DNA of 64,000 nt from JAGXKT01 sp964531695 (GTDB lineage: Bacteria > Planctomycetota > Phycisphaerae > SM23-33): NCBI GenBank assembly GCA_964531695.1, contig CAZHEH010000014.1, positions 1 through 64,000 of the forward strand. Direction: 5' to 3'. The translations under genes were made by a program, and so were the position numbers. Shown piece by piece: positions 25,321 to 34,679 of the stretch. How positions within the stretch are numbered: the stretch's first letter is position 1; each line of letters starts with the position of its first letter. The notes under the pieces are model-generated. The model was not told where the DNA came from. It worked only from the letters and a program-made list of their open reading frames with translations, and did not search any database.

Positions 25321-26322
25321 ATGAACTTGGTAACGGGTGCTACCGGGCTGCTCGGCAGCCACATCTGTGAGCAGCTTGTGCAGCGGGACATGCCGGTGCG
25401 TGCGCTGGTCCGCCCGACGAGCGACACGCGATTCCTCGATTCGCTGGGCGTGGAGAAGGCCGTCGGCGATGTCACGGACGCGGAGAGCTTGGCCGTGGCG
25501 TGCAAGGGCGTGGATGCCGTATACCACGCGGCCGCGCGGGTCGGCGACTGGGGCCCGTGGGAGGAGTTCGTCGCGATCTCGATCGAGGGCACGCGGAACA
25601 TGCTCAACGCGGCGCGGGACGCGGGGGTCAAGCGTTTCCTGCATGTCAGCAGCATCTCGGCCTACGGACATCCCGACGGTGAGGGGCTCGTGCTGGACGA
25701 GTCCGCGCCGCTGGGCGTGAACCTGTACAAGTGGAGCTACTACAGCCGGGCCAAGGCCGAGGCCGAGCGGATCGCTTGGGGGTACTACGAGCGCGGCGAG
25801 GTGCCGCTGACGGTGGTCAAGCCAAGCTGGCTGTACGGGCCGCGGGACCGGGCGTCGATGCCCCGGCTGATCCGGGCGATCCGCGCGGGCAAGGGCAAGC
25901 TGCTCGGCGACGGGCAGAACCGCCTGAACCTGACCTACGCGGCGAACGAGGCCGAGGGCGCCATCCTGGCCGCCACGAGCGACGGGGCGCTTGGCGAGGC
26001 CTATAACTTGTCATCCGACGGTGAGATCACGCAGGAGCAGTACTTCAACAAGATCGCCGAGTGCCTCGGCGCGAAGCCGGTGACTCGCAAGGTTCCGTAC
26101 CGCGTTGCCTACTCGGCCGCATTCCTGATGGAGTTGTTCGGACACATGCTCGGTCGCAAGAAGCCGCCCTTGGTGACGCGGTATTCCGTGTGGCTTATCG
26201 GACGTAAGTGCTTCTTCTCGCCGCAGAAGGCACGGGAGCAGCTCGGGTGGCAGCCGACGGTGGGCTATGATGAGGGAATCGAGCAGGCCGTGAGATGGTG
26301 CACGGACAACGCGCAGTGCTGA
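25321..26322 (+). CDS. NAD(P)-dependent epimerase/dehydratase
   Basis: A 333-residue extended short-chain dehydrogenase. The Rossmann motif GATGLLGSH is at residues 7-15 and the catalytic pair YYSRAK (Tyr, Lys) near 140. The C-terminal half matches sugar epimerases or dihydroflavonol/3-beta-hydroxysteroid-type reductases. The substrate is unknown. No signal peptide. Confidence 0.86.
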   Translation: MNLVTGATGLLGSHICEQLVQRDMPVRALVRPTSDTRFLDSLGVEKAVGDVTDAESLAVACKGVDAVYHAAARVGDWGPWEEFVAISIEGTRNMLNAARDAGVKRFLHVSSISAYGHPDGEGLVLDESAPLGVNLYKWSYYSRAKAEAERIAWGYYERGEVPLTVVKPSWLYGPRDRASMPRLIRAIRAGKGKLLGDGQNRLNLTYAANEAEGAILAATSDGALGEAYNLSSDGEITQEQYFNKIAECLGAKPVTRKVPYRVAYSAAFLMELFGHMLGRKKPPLVTRYSVWLIGRKCFFSPQKAREQLGWQPTVGYDEGIEQAVRWCTDNAQC

Positions 26323-26388
26323 TTGCGCCTTGCATTCCTACAGGCCCGTCCGATAATGGCGTGATCGGCAGGCCAGAGCATAAAATAG

Positions 26389-26477
26389 CAGGCGCCGAAC
26401 AAGGGCCGTAGGCATGCTGCATCGGCCGTTTGAGACCTCGGGTCGGGGGTCTCCGCCAAGGCACTTGTCGGCGCCTG
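26389..26477. terminator. bidirectional inverted repeat between convergent genes
   Basis: CAGGCGCCGA (26389-26398) and TCGGCGCCTG (26468-26477) are exact complements. On the plus strand TTTTGTCC follows; on the minus strand CTATTTTA follows. The loop is long (69 nt). Confidence 0.45.
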
Positions 26478-26504
26478 TTTTGTCCTGTGTCGGAACGCCG
26501 GCTC

Positions 26505-27077
26505 CTAGCCGTTCGCCTTCACGCATTCCTCGACGTGCTTCATCAGCTCGGCGATATCCAGCGGCTTTGTCATGCAAATGCGGGCACCGCAGCTCAGAAT
26601 CCGCTGCTCCCCTTCCGGCGAGGGGTAAGCCGTCATCGCCACGACCTCGGCGTGACGGGTCACTTCCTGGGACTTGATCAAACGGCAGACCTCGTAGCCG
26701 TCCATTCCCGGCATCCGCAGGTCCAGCACGACTACATCGGGCTTCAAGGTGGCCACGACCGTCCCGGCCGTGAAGCCGTCGTGCGCCTCGGTCACCTCGT
26801 ACTCCGGATGCCGCGACTCGATCGCCCGGCGGACCAACTGAGTGACCGCCGGCTCGTCGTCCACGATCAGCACACGCACCGGTGCCGAATGCAACTCCTT
26901 CGGCACGGGCATCTTGTGCTCTCGCAGGAACCGAACCAGATCCTCGGACGCCACCCGGCGATGCCCGCCGGGCGTCCGGTGCGCCTTCAGAAGGTCCTGG
27001 TCGATCCAGTTGGCCACCGATCCCGGATCGACATGCAACATCTGGGCGATGGCGAACGTGGAAAGATTCTTTGCCAT
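26505..27077 (-). CDS. HTH (MerR/excisionase-type) plus receiver-domain regulator
   Basis: A 190-residue protein starting at the ATG at 27075-27077. Residues about 5-50 form a small winged HTH of the MerR/excisionase type (FAIAQMLHVDPGSVANWI, TPGGHRR). Residues about 65-188 form a CheY-like receiver with DDE, phospho-Asp in VVVLDLRMPGMDG, Thr in MTAYP and Lys in TKPLD. The DNA-binding part precedes the receiver, the reverse of common response regulators. No kinase is adjacent. The promoter at 27106-27134 gives a leader of about 24 nt. Confidence 0.87.
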   Translation of the reverse strand: MAKNLSTFAIAQMLHVDPGSVANWIDQDLLKAHRTPGGHRRVASEDLVRFLREHKMPVPKELHSAPVRVLIVDDEPAVTQLVRRAIESRHPEYEVTEAHDGFTAGTVVATLKPDVVVLDLRMPGMDGYEVCRLIKSQEVTRHAEVVAMTAYPSPEGEQRILSCGARICMTKPLDIAELMKHVEECVKANG

Positions 27078-27105
27078 ATCGCGTTCCCGACCCCGACAAG
27101 TCGCT

Positions 27106-27134
27106 ATCTTATCGGACTCGCCCAAATCGTGCAA
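27106..27134 (-). promoter_or_regulatory. promoter of the HTH-receiver gene
   Basis: Minus strand: TTGCAC (27129-27134), 17-bp spacer, TAAGAT (27106-27111). Confidence 0.55.
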
Positions 27135-27310
27135 CTGCCCATGCAATCAGAATATCGGCGCATCGGCGCAAGCCCTTGATCTTTTCCGGGTTTCCGAGTG
27201 TTCAGATTCTGCAAGTACCTGTGTTCCACGTCCTTCCAAATCGGCTCGAGGCCGCGGTTCGACCGGCACCGAACGCTCCATTTGATTGTACGCCCGCATT
27301 ACAGGCACGT

Positions 27311-27349
27311 AAACAAAACGAAACGCCCAGGGCTCTCGCCGGCCGGGCG
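27311..27349 (-). terminator. rho-independent terminator after the chemoreceptor gene
   Basis: On the minus strand a CGCCC...GGGCG stem (27324-27349, extended by a G-T pair) is followed by TTTCGTTTTGTTT. It lies about 120 nt after the chemoreceptor stop; two more perfect hairpins are in between. Confidence 0.55.
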
Positions 27350-27466
27350 CTTCGGGTCGGGAAGGAGTAACGGGACGAATCCCGTTACCGGGTCGGGTCT
27401 TATGTCAGCCGCACGGGGCGGCCCCCGGCCGCGCGGGCCGGGGGCGCCCGGTGCGGAGGATCAACG

Positions 27467-29965
27467 TCAGAACTCCGCCAGCTCGCTGTCGCCGTCGTCC
27501 AGCGGAATCTCCTGCTCCGCCGAGGAGTGGCTCTCCCGTGTCGGCTTTGGGGCGGCCGCTTGCGTCTTCGACTTGCCTTTCGAGCCGCCGGGCTGGGCCT
27601 TCGGGCCGGTCTTGGCCTGATCGTCCGCGCGGAAGTGCAGCTTGTGCGCCGGCGTCGCCTTGCGCGAGGCATCCTTCTTGACGGACGCCGCACCGCCGAC
27701 GATCGCCTGAAGCTCCTGGACCATGGTGTTGAGTTCCTCGGCCTGGGCGCTGAGCTCCTCGGCCGCGCTGGCCGACTCCTCCGCGTTGGCCGCCGAGGAC
27801 TGCGTCACCTGGTCCATCTGGCCCACGGCCGTGTTGATCTGCTCGATGCCCTGCGACTGCTCGTTGCTGGCGCCGGCGATCTCCGCAACCAGATCGTTGA
27901 CCTTCCGGTTGCCCGTGGCGATCTGATCGAGCACCTCGGCCACCTGCTTGGTGATCTGCACGCCGTTGTCGGCGTTCTTGACGGACTCCTCGATCATCCC
28001 GGCCGTGTTCTTGGCCGCCTCGGCACTCCGCTGCGCGAGATTCCGCACCTCCTCGGCGACGACGGCGAAGCCCTTGCCCGCCTCGCCGGCTCGGGCCGCC
28101 TCGACCGCCGCATTCAACGCCAGCAGGTTCGTCTGGAAGGCGATCTCGTCGATGGTCTTGATGATCTTGGCGGTCTCGTCGGAGGACTTCTTGATGTCGT
28201 CGATGGCGCCGGACATCTTGCCCATGGCCTCGGCGCCGCGGTCGGCGTTCTCCTGGGCCGTGTCGGCCAGCGTCTTGCACTCGCCGGCGTTGGCGGCGTT
28301 CTGCTTGATCATCGAGGTCATCTCCTCGACGCTCGAGGTGGTCTCCTCGATGCTGGCGGCCTGCTCGCTGGCGCCCTCGGCCAGCGACTGGCTGGCGGAA
28401 GACACCTGACCCGCGGCGGAGGCGGTCTGCTCGGCGCCGCTGGTCAGGCCCGCGATGATCCGCATGACCGGGCGGCTGACGCCCAAGCTCACGAACAGAC
28501 CCACGAGCCCGCCGAGCACGCCCAGCACGGCCGCCACGACACCGACGATCCAGATGACCGAGGCGGTGCGGGTCTCGGCGTTCGTCTTGATCTCATTGGC
28601 CGTGTGCAGGAACTCGTGCACCGGGCAACTGCCGGCGATGCTGTAGGTCTTGTCGCCCACCGCCAGCGGTTGATAGGCCATGTATTTGTCTTCGCCCTCG
28701 AAGGCATACGTCTGGACGCCGGTCTGACCGGCGAGCATCTGTCCACGGACGATCTCGGCCAGTCGGCCCTGGCCCGTCGCGACGTTCTTGCCGTCTCGGA
28801 ACGAGTACTGTGGGTGGCTGACCAGGACGCCTTCCTCGTTGACGATGAAGGCGTAGCCCGTCTCGCCGTAGGTATGTCCCTCCAGCAGCGCCCAGGCATG
28901 CTCCCAGTCCAGGTTGAGCGCAAAGACGCCGCAGAACTCCCCCCCGGCATAGACGGGCGAGGCGACGCACATCTCGATGCCCTGCGTGATCGGGTTGATA
29001 GCGACTCCGGCGTTGTAGACCGCTCCCGGCGCAAGGCCGCGGGCGCGGGTGAACCACTCCGCCCCGGCACGCGACACCGCACTTTCCGAGAGCTCGCCTT
29101 CGACGACGTTGAAGACCTCTTGGCCTTCGGCATCCACGTAGCGGATCTGCCGATACAGCGACTGCTCACCCCCGCCCAATTCGATGCTCGACGCATTGTG
29201 GAACGCGACGGCGTCCTGCTTGAGCATCCCGAGCGAGGCGGTGGCCGCCTCGGCCGACAGATCGTCCCAGTATGCGCTGGCGCAGATGATCCAGTCCCAC
29301 TCCGGGTAGTAGGTGTAGGCGATGCACTTCTGCCGGCCTTCGAACTCGTAATTCAGCAGCCGCGTCTCGCCGGCGGCGTGCTTGTCCAGGACCTCCTCGA
29401 ACAAGCTCAGGCCGTGGTCGGTGATAAGGTTCGTACCGACCATGTCCGGCTTCGGATGGACGAGAGTGTTCGCATCGGAGTCCATCACGAACACGTAACC
29501 CGACTCGCCGATCTCGATCTCCAGCGCGGCCGCGCCGACGGCTTGGCGGGCGGCCTCGATCTTCTCGGGATCCGCCACGGCCGTCTGTGCCTCGCAGCTC
29601 AGCATCACGCCCTCGGCGATCTTGAACAGCTCCTCCTGCGCCAGGTCGTTGAGCAATTCGTTCTTGCCCTGCTTGGCCGTCAGGTAGCCGACCATGTTGG
29701 CCGAGCCGGCCAGTTGCCGCGCGTCGCCTTCGGCCTTGTCGATCAGCGCAGAGACGCGCTCCCGGTCGGCCGCCACGCCCGTGTTGAGAATCGTCTTGGC
29801 CTGCTCCTCCAAGCTGGTGTAGGCCTGCTCGGAAGTGTTCGTGCCCAGTTGATCGACCTGGACGATACTGAAACCGCCCACCACGGCGATGGGCACGATC
29901 GTCAGCGCAAGACACACGAGGATCAGCTTGCGTTTGAGTGACATCTTCTTGAAGCTCGCGAACAT
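27467..29965 (-). CDS. methyl-accepting chemotaxis protein
   Basis: An 832-residue chemoreceptor. A membrane segment at about 14-34, a large periplasmic sensor region (about 35-525) with two Cache-like lobes (GESGYVFVMDSDANTLVHP, GETGYAFIVNEEGVLVSHP), a second membrane segment near 530-555, then the cytoplasmic coiled coil. The tip has EIAFQTNLLALNAAVEAARAG and EEVRNLAQRSAEAAKNT. Almost no HAMP domain fits between the membrane and the coil. A disordered basic tail ends in an acidic segment. It is 49 bp downstream of cheW; no cheA is in the window. Confidence 0.93.
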   Translation of the reverse strand: MFASFKKMSLKRKLILVCLALTIVPIAVVGGFSIVQVDQLGTNTSEQAYTSLEEQAKTILNTGVAADRERVSALIDKAEGDARQLAGSANMVGYLTAKQGKNELLNDLAQEELFKIAEGVMLSCEAQTAVADPEKIEAARQAVGAAALEIEIGESGYVFVMDSDANTLVHPKPDMVGTNLITDHGLSLFEEVLDKHAAGETRLLNYEFEGRQKCIAYTYYPEWDWIICASAYWDDLSAEAATASLGMLKQDAVAFHNASSIELGGGEQSLYRQIRYVDAEGQEVFNVVEGELSESAVSRAGAEWFTRARGLAPGAVYNAGVAINPITQGIEMCVASPVYAGGEFCGVFALNLDWEHAWALLEGHTYGETGYAFIVNEEGVLVSHPQYSFRDGKNVATGQGRLAEIVRGQMLAGQTGVQTYAFEGEDKYMAYQPLAVGDKTYSIAGSCPVHEFLHTANEIKTNAETRTASVIWIVGVVAAVLGVLGGLVGLFVSLGVSRPVMRIIAGLTSGAEQTASAAGQVSSASQSLAEGASEQAASIEETTSSVEEMTSMIKQNAANAGECKTLADTAQENADRGAEAMGKMSGAIDDIKKSSDETAKIIKTIDEIAFQTNLLALNAAVEAARAGEAGKGFAVVAEEVRNLAQRSAEAAKNTAGMIEESVKNADNGVQITKQVAEVLDQIATGNRKVNDLVAEIAGASNEQSQGIEQINTAVGQMDQVTQSSAANAEESASAAEELSAQAEELNTMVQELQAIVGGAASVKKDASRKATPAHKLHFRADDQAKTGPKAQPGGSKGKSKTQAAAPKPTRESHSSAEQEIPLDDGDSELAEF

Positions 29966-30014
29966 ATTCGGTCTCCCTGTTCAGTTCCCTTTGGGCATTG
30001 GCCCGAAGCGTCAT

Positions 30015-30527
30015 TCATTCCCGCGGCGCGTCCGGGGCCTGCGGCAACGTGGCCCCTCCGAGCACCTGTGTGATATCCAGCAGTATGGTGACCCGCTCGG
30101 CCGTCTTGCTGATGCCGAGGATGAACTCCGTATCCACCCCCGTGCCCAGCTCAGGGGTGGGTTCGATGTCTTCCCCGGCGATGTCGAGTACCTCCCAGAC
30201 CTCATCGACGATCAGCCCGACCTCCCGTCCGCCGAGCTTGACCACGATGATGCACGTCCGGTCCGTGTATTCCTTCTCGGCGAGGCCGAACTGCCTTCGG
30301 AGGTCGATGATGGGGATCACCATGCCGCGGAGGTTGATCACGCCCTTGACGTACTCGGGCGTACGCGGCACCGGGGTGATCTTGCACATCTGGATGATCT
30401 CCCGGACCGTCAGGATCTCGAGCCCGTAGAACTCATCCGCCAGCACGAAGGTGAGGTACTTGCCGGCCAGGTCGGCCGGCGCGCCCGAGGTGTCCGCGGG
30501 CGGACCCGCGGTTGCCTGTTCCGTCAT
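30015..30527 (-). CDS. cheW: CheW-type coupling protein
   Basis: A 170-residue protein linking chemoreceptors to CheA. Visible: LTFVLADEFYGLEI, EYVKGVINLRGMVIPIIDLR, the IVVKLGGREVGLIVDEV stretch and a disordered N-terminus of about 25 residues. It is immediately upstream of the chemoreceptor, so the two probably form one transcription unit. Confidence 0.93.
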   Translation of the reverse strand: MTEQATAGPPADTSGAPADLAGKYLTFVLADEFYGLEILTVREIIQMCKITPVPRTPEYVKGVINLRGMVIPIIDLRRQFGLAEKEYTDRTCIIVVKLGGREVGLIVDEVWEVLDIAGEDIEPTPELGTGVDTEFILGISKTAERVTILLDITQVLGGATLPQAPDAPRE

Positions 30528-30697
30528 CTCGCCTGCTCCTGATGCAAGCTGCGCGACCCGAGACCGCGGATGCTCCCATGCCCGCCCCGCCGCGTACGGC
30601 GGCGACGCAAGCTACTCATCGGCGGTTGGGCGGCGGCTTGATATCGGCCGTCGGCGGAATCAGAGGGGTGAGAAATTCCTAGGACGGACGATGACCG

Positions 30698-31339
30698 TCA
30701 GAGGGCGGTGATGCCCTCGCGGATGGCGTACTTCGTCAGCTCCGGCATGGAGTCGATGGCCAGCTTGGCCATGATGTTCTGCCGATGGGTGTGAACCGTC
30801 TTGCTGCTGACGTGAAGGATCTGGCCCACCTGCTTGGCGGATTTGCCCTCGGCGAGCAGTTGCAGCACCTCGCGCTCCCGCGGGCTGAGCCGGCTGCCCG
30901 CCGCCATGCCCCGGCCCCCGTGTGCATAGTCCTCCACGACGGCAGACGCGATCTCCGGGCTCAAGTACCGGCGCCCCGCCACGGCCGCACGGATCGCCTT
31001 GAGCAGCTCGCCCACGTCGCACGACTTGTGGACATATGCGTGAGCCCCGGAGCGTAGCATGCCCGAGACGGTCTGCCGGTCCCCGCGGATCGACAGCGCC
31101 ACAATGCGCGTCGCGGGGCTGTGCGCGACGATCTGCCGCGCGGCCTCGACACCGTTGAGTTCCGGCATGGCCACGTCCAGCACGGCCACATCGGGCCGGC
31201 ACCGGCGTGCCAACTCCACCGCGTCGCGCCCGTCGCGGGCCTCGCAGACCACCTCGATTCCCGGTTCAGCGTCCAGCAGCGCGCGCACGCCCTGCCGGAA
31301 CAGGTCGTGATCGTCCGCAAGCAGAACTCGTGTGGTCAT
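30698..31339 (-). CDS. NarL/LuxR-type response regulator
   Basis: A 213-residue regulator. The receiver (residues 1-120) has DDHDLF, phospho-Asp in AVLDVAMPELNG, a Ser in LSIRG in place of the usual Thr, and HKSCD for the Lys. The GerE-type HTH (about 148-210) has LSPREREVLQLLAEG and SSKTVHTHRQNIMAKL. The ATG at 31337-31339 is chosen as the start of the receiver; the frame opens 18 residues earlier without family likeness. The cognate kinase is not adjacent. Confidence 0.93.
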   Translation of the reverse strand: MTTRVLLADDHDLFRQGVRALLDAEPGIEVVCEARDGRDAVELARRCRPDVAVLDVAMPELNGVEAARQIVAHSPATRIVALSIRGDRQTVSGMLRSGAHAYVHKSCDVGELLKAIRAAVAGRRYLSPEIASAVVEDYAHGGRGMAAGSRLSPREREVLQLLAEGKSAKQVGQILHVSSKTVHTHRQNIMAKLAIDSMPELTKYAIREGITAL

Positions 31340-31504
31340 GCACGTACTTCCAGGGCCGGATTCGGGCCCGGGCGACCTCATCCGCGTGGGCATGATGGTG
31401 ACGGTCCCGTTCCCCGTCCGTGCGACGAGGCCCGTCCGCCGAGTCCATTATCGGCAGACAAAGATCGTAAATACATGCAAAATCGGACATCTAGGGGTCC
31501 CGAA

Positions 31505-33850
31505 TCACGCCGTGAGCTTCACGTACAGCTTCGGGAGGACCTGAGGCAGAGATCGCAGGTCCGGCAGGATGACGAACCGGCGTTGCGGGAACATGATCTC
31601 CATATCCGCCACGCTGTTCTGGTCCGTTGATATGCCGAGCGTATGTATGGACTTACGCTCATTTTCCTCGCAGGCCATTCGGACGTCGTGCTGGGCGTAG
31701 CGGGTATTCGGGTCATAGCCGCTGTCCATCGGCCGGCCGTCGGTGACGAGGACGATCAGCCGCTGGCGGGAATCCTGCTGCTCGAGCCGCCGACCCGCGT
31801 GGCGCAGCGCCGGGCCGATCCGCGTGGAGTTCGCGGGCGTGGCCGCCAGGATGCGGCGCATCGGCGGCCGGCCCCACTCGTCTTTGAAGTCCTTGTATAC
31901 CTGGAAGAGGCAGTTCTCGCGCCCGTTCGAGCTGAACCCGCAAATGGCGAAGCGGTCCCCGAGGGACGCCAGGCCCTGCCCCAGGATGAGGGCAGCGTGC
32001 TTTTCCACGTCGATGATCCGCTTGGCGCGGGCGATGCCGGGGGGATCGCCGCCCCGCACGAGACGCGGCTCGCCGAGATCCTCCCCGGTCGAGCCGCTGG
32101 CGTCGAGCAGGATGATCGCCGCCAGATCGCGACGCCTGGGCCTGGGCTTCTCGTAGAAGCGGATCCGCGGCGACGGCTCCCGGCGGCGGTCGATCATGTA
32201 CTCCAGAAGCAGGTCCGGGTTGATCGCCTCCCCTTCGCGAAGCCGCTTTTCCTTGCGGGTCAGCTCAGGGCGGAGTCGCTCGAAGGCCTGGGCGACCTTG
32301 CGGGCCTCGGCCATGACGTTCTCGGGCGCCGACGCGTCCGCTTGGGCTTCCTTCCGCTTCTCGTAGACGAGGCAATGGTCGCGGTAGTAGTCGTTCTCGT
32401 CCTGGCTCCACTCGTCGTAGACGTAGGCGGCCCGCGGGCCGGCCGCTTCCGCCTCTTCCTCCTCAGCCGAGACAACGCCGTCGGCCGGCGTGTGTGCGGC
32501 CGCCGCTTGGTCCTCCGCGCCGTCGTCCATCGCGCGCGGCCGGGCCTGCTGCTTGAGGTCCGCGATCAGCGAATCCCGCGGCGGCGCATGGAGCGTGCCC
32601 GGGAACAGGAAGTCCGGCAGGAAGCTCACCGGCGGCAGCGGGACGGTCGCCAGGCCGGGCACGACTTCCGCGACGCGCTCGGCCCAGGGCTCGTCCAGGC
32701 GCCCGGCCGTGTCGAGAAGGTTCGCCGATGCATCGGCCTGCTTCGCGATGAGCCGCCCGGCCCCGCCGGTCGGCTCGGCAGCCGCCGCGTCGTGGAAGAG
32801 CTGCCCCACGGCCGAGCGGGGCGGGGCGTTCTCGCGCTCGATCCGGAGGCCCCAGTCCATCAGCCGCCGCGCGCCCGGCCAGCGACGACGGACCCAACGC
32901 AACGTGCGGACCCACTCGACGATCTGGAACAGGTTGAGCCGCCGCGTGTCGCGCCCGACGACGTTCATGCAGGTTTCGTAGCGCGGGTGACCGTGGATGC
33001 GCGGGAAGCTGCCCGCGTCGACCGCCCCGGCCGCGGCGACGGCGGCCAAGGTGTACCAGGTGCGGTTCAGCCGGGCGGAGTCGAAATCGCGCACCCGGTG
33101 CGGAAGGTACAGCCAGTCGGCGAGCATGACGACGGTCGAGCCGCGCTCGATCCGCTCGTCCGAGTCCAGGCGGCCGAGGTCGGCCACCTCCACGCCGCGG
33201 CCGGTCAGCGCGTGCAACAAGGCCGCGAGCGAATCTCGTGCGTCCTCCAGGCGGCACTCCTTCGTGATGGACAGGATGTATTGCTCGGAGGTCTTGAGCG
33301 TGCCTTCCATGAAGGCCAGCCCCGACTGCTTGTTCCGCCGGTAGATCTCCAGCCCGGCGCGGACGTAAAACTCGACTTCGTCCGGGCGCAGCCGCTCGAT
33401 CAGCCGCGGGTAGCCCCGGAGGAACGCCATGGCCAGGTCGTCGTCTACCTGGCGGAGCCGTCGCAGATACCGCAGCAAGAGGCGCACCCGCGCGGGCGTG
33501 TCGCCGAAGCCGCCCGCCCCAAGCGCCTCGAAGTAGCGGATGCCGTAGTGCAGGCGGCGACGCGAGAACTCCCAGCCGAGGTCGACCACATCCGAGAAGA
33601 TGCCGGGCAGGTCGAGCAGCCAACGCGTCCGCGGGTTCAGCGAGGCCAGGAACTCCTTCAGGACATGGTCGTAGCAGCCCTGGTCGGCATGGCGGAGCAT
33701 TTCGTAGAACTTGCCCGTTACCTCGCGCCGCTCCGGCCCGATCGCACCCTCGTCGAGAAGGCCCCGTATCGTGCGCTCGAACAGGTCGCGGTAGCCCCAG
33801 CAGACGCTCTTGGGGTCGAAGGTCAGGTTGGCGTCTTCTCTCGCGGACAC
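31505..33850 (-). CDS. NorD/CbbO-like VWA-domain protein
   Basis: A 781-residue cytoplasmic protein starting with GTG. The long helical N-terminal part (to about 560) and C-terminal von Willebrand A domain (about 572-781) with MIDAS DASGS and VTDGRP are typical of NorD/CbbO, which act with NorQ/CbbQ AAA ATPases to insert metal or activate enzymes such as nitric oxide reductase or Rubisco. No nor or rubisco genes are in the window, so its client is unknown. A lipoprotein gene separates it from the ATPase. Confidence 0.83.
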   Translation of the reverse strand: MSAREDANLTFDPKSVCWGYRDLFERTIRGLLDEGAIGPERREVTGKFYEMLRHADQGCYDHVLKEFLASLNPRTRWLLDLPGIFSDVVDLGWEFSRRRLHYGIRYFEALGAGGFGDTPARVRLLLRYLRRLRQVDDDLAMAFLRGYPRLIERLRPDEVEFYVRAGLEIYRRNKQSGLAFMEGTLKTSEQYILSITKECRLEDARDSLAALLHALTGRGVEVADLGRLDSDERIERGSTVVMLADWLYLPHRVRDFDSARLNRTWYTLAAVAAAGAVDAGSFPRIHGHPRYETCMNVVGRDTRRLNLFQIVEWVRTLRWVRRRWPGARRLMDWGLRIERENAPPRSAVGQLFHDAAAAEPTGGAGRLIAKQADASANLLDTAGRLDEPWAERVAEVVPGLATVPLPPVSFLPDFLFPGTLHAPPRDSLIADLKQQARPRAMDDGAEDQAAAAHTPADGVVSAEEEEAEAAGPRAAYVYDEWSQDENDYYRDHCLVYEKRKEAQADASAPENVMAEARKVAQAFERLRPELTRKEKRLREGEAINPDLLLEYMIDRRREPSPRIRFYEKPRPRRRDLAAIILLDASGSTGEDLGEPRLVRGGDPPGIARAKRIIDVEKHAALILGQGLASLGDRFAICGFSSNGRENCLFQVYKDFKDEWGRPPMRRILAATPANSTRIGPALRHAGRRLEQQDSRQRLIVLVTDGRPMDSGYDPNTRYAQHDVRMACEENERKSIHTLGISTDQNSVADMEIMFPQRRFVILPDLRSLPQVLPKLYVKLTA

Positions 33851-33865
33851 AGGAGCTTGCTACTC

Positions 33866-33902
33866 AATTCCGAATGACGAAATCCGAAGGAGGAATGACG
33901 AA
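33866..33902. repeat. short GAATGACGAA repeat cluster, left copy
   Basis: GAATGACGAA occurs twice, 14 nt apart, between norD-like and lipoprotein genes. A matching cluster in the opposite orientation lies on the other side of the lipoprotein gene. Confidence 0.5.
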
Positions 33903-33911
33903 GCGCCGCGC

Positions 33912-34598
33912 TTAGTCCTTTCCGGCCGACAAGCGCCGCACGATGCAGTCCGGCTCCATGGTTTCCGTGATCTGGGCGACCTCACGGAGCGAGAGCCACT
34001 CGTCGCCAAGCTTGAGCGGGATGTCACCCAAGCCGCCCCCTCGCGGCATGGGCGGCGCGTCATCGGGCAGACCTGGGCCCCATTCGCCGCCTTTCGCATC
34101 CAAGTGTGGCTGAATGGCTGCGGCCAACTCCTCGTCGGTCAGCCCCAGCTCCCGGCCGTGCTCACTCACGTCGATGACGAGGACTCGTCGCATCTGCGGC
34201 GAGATCTCGGGCAACTCGGTCCCGGGCGGGAGCAACTCGAACTCCGCCTCCTGCGCTTGCTCCGGCAACTCGCGGGAAAGTGCCGCCATGCTCTCCCGCG
34301 CGCCGCGCCCTTCGTCGACTACGTTCAGGAAGGCCTCCATTCGGTTCTCGTAGGCGACCGTCATCACATCTTCGGCCTCGGGCGCCAGGCCGGCGCGCAC
34401 CATGGCCGCGATGTCTTGCTCAACGTACTCGGGCATCCGGCCGGGGCATGCGACGGTGACGCGCAGCAGCCGCGTCTCGGCAGGCCGCGAGGCCGGGTCG
34501 GGGGTTGTGCGCTCGGTAGCGGCCGGCTCGCCCGCATCGCAGCCGCACAGCAGTGCGACTGTCACCACACTGGCCGGCAGAATCGTCATGCTCTTCAT
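33912..34598 (-). CDS. lipoprotein resembling an RND-pump porter domain
   Basis: A 228-residue protein with a lipoprotein signal (hydrophobic VVTVALLCGC, lipidated Cys near residue 20). After a Pro/Thr-rich linker, the mature part follows the order seen in the periplasmic porter region of RND exporters: VTVACPGRMPEYVEQDI, then AYENRMEAFLNVVDEG, ELPEISP with VLVIDVSEHG, LTDEELAAAI, and GDIPLKLGDEWLSLREVAQI. No membrane helices of a pump exist. The likeness is my reading of pattern, not a search. It lies between the NorQ and NorD genes and may act with them. Confidence 0.6.
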   Translation of the reverse strand: MKSMTILPASVVTVALLCGCDAGEPAATERTTPDPASRPAETRLLRVTVACPGRMPEYVEQDIAAMVRAGLAPEAEDVMTVAYENRMEAFLNVVDEGRGARESMAALSRELPEQAQEAEFELLPPGTELPEISPQMRRVLVIDVSEHGRELGLTDEELAAAIQPHLDAKGGEWGPGLPDDAPPMPRGGGLGDIPLKLGDEWLSLREVAQITETMEPDCIVRRLSAGKD

Positions 34599-34679
34599 GC
34601 TCGCTACCCCTTTCGCTGCACCCGCCCGTCCTGCGCGGATGCTCAGGACCGAACGCCCGACATCAACTGCCCTCCGCCA

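Larger units (their letters stand above)
27078..27466. other. 389-bp intergenic stretch with hairpins
   Basis: The left part holds the HTH-receiver promoter and is clearly AT-richer than its surroundings. The right part holds three hairpins: 27324-27349 (with T-tract on the minus strand), 27367-27388 (9-bp perfect stem, CGAA loop) and 27421-27445 (10-bp perfect GC stem). No gene is credible. Confidence 0.5.

Noticed and set aside
27319..27445. Possible riboswitch in the hairpin-rich stretch
   Set aside because: No known aptamer core could be matched; the hairpins lie downstream of the chemoreceptor gene and fit terminators better.
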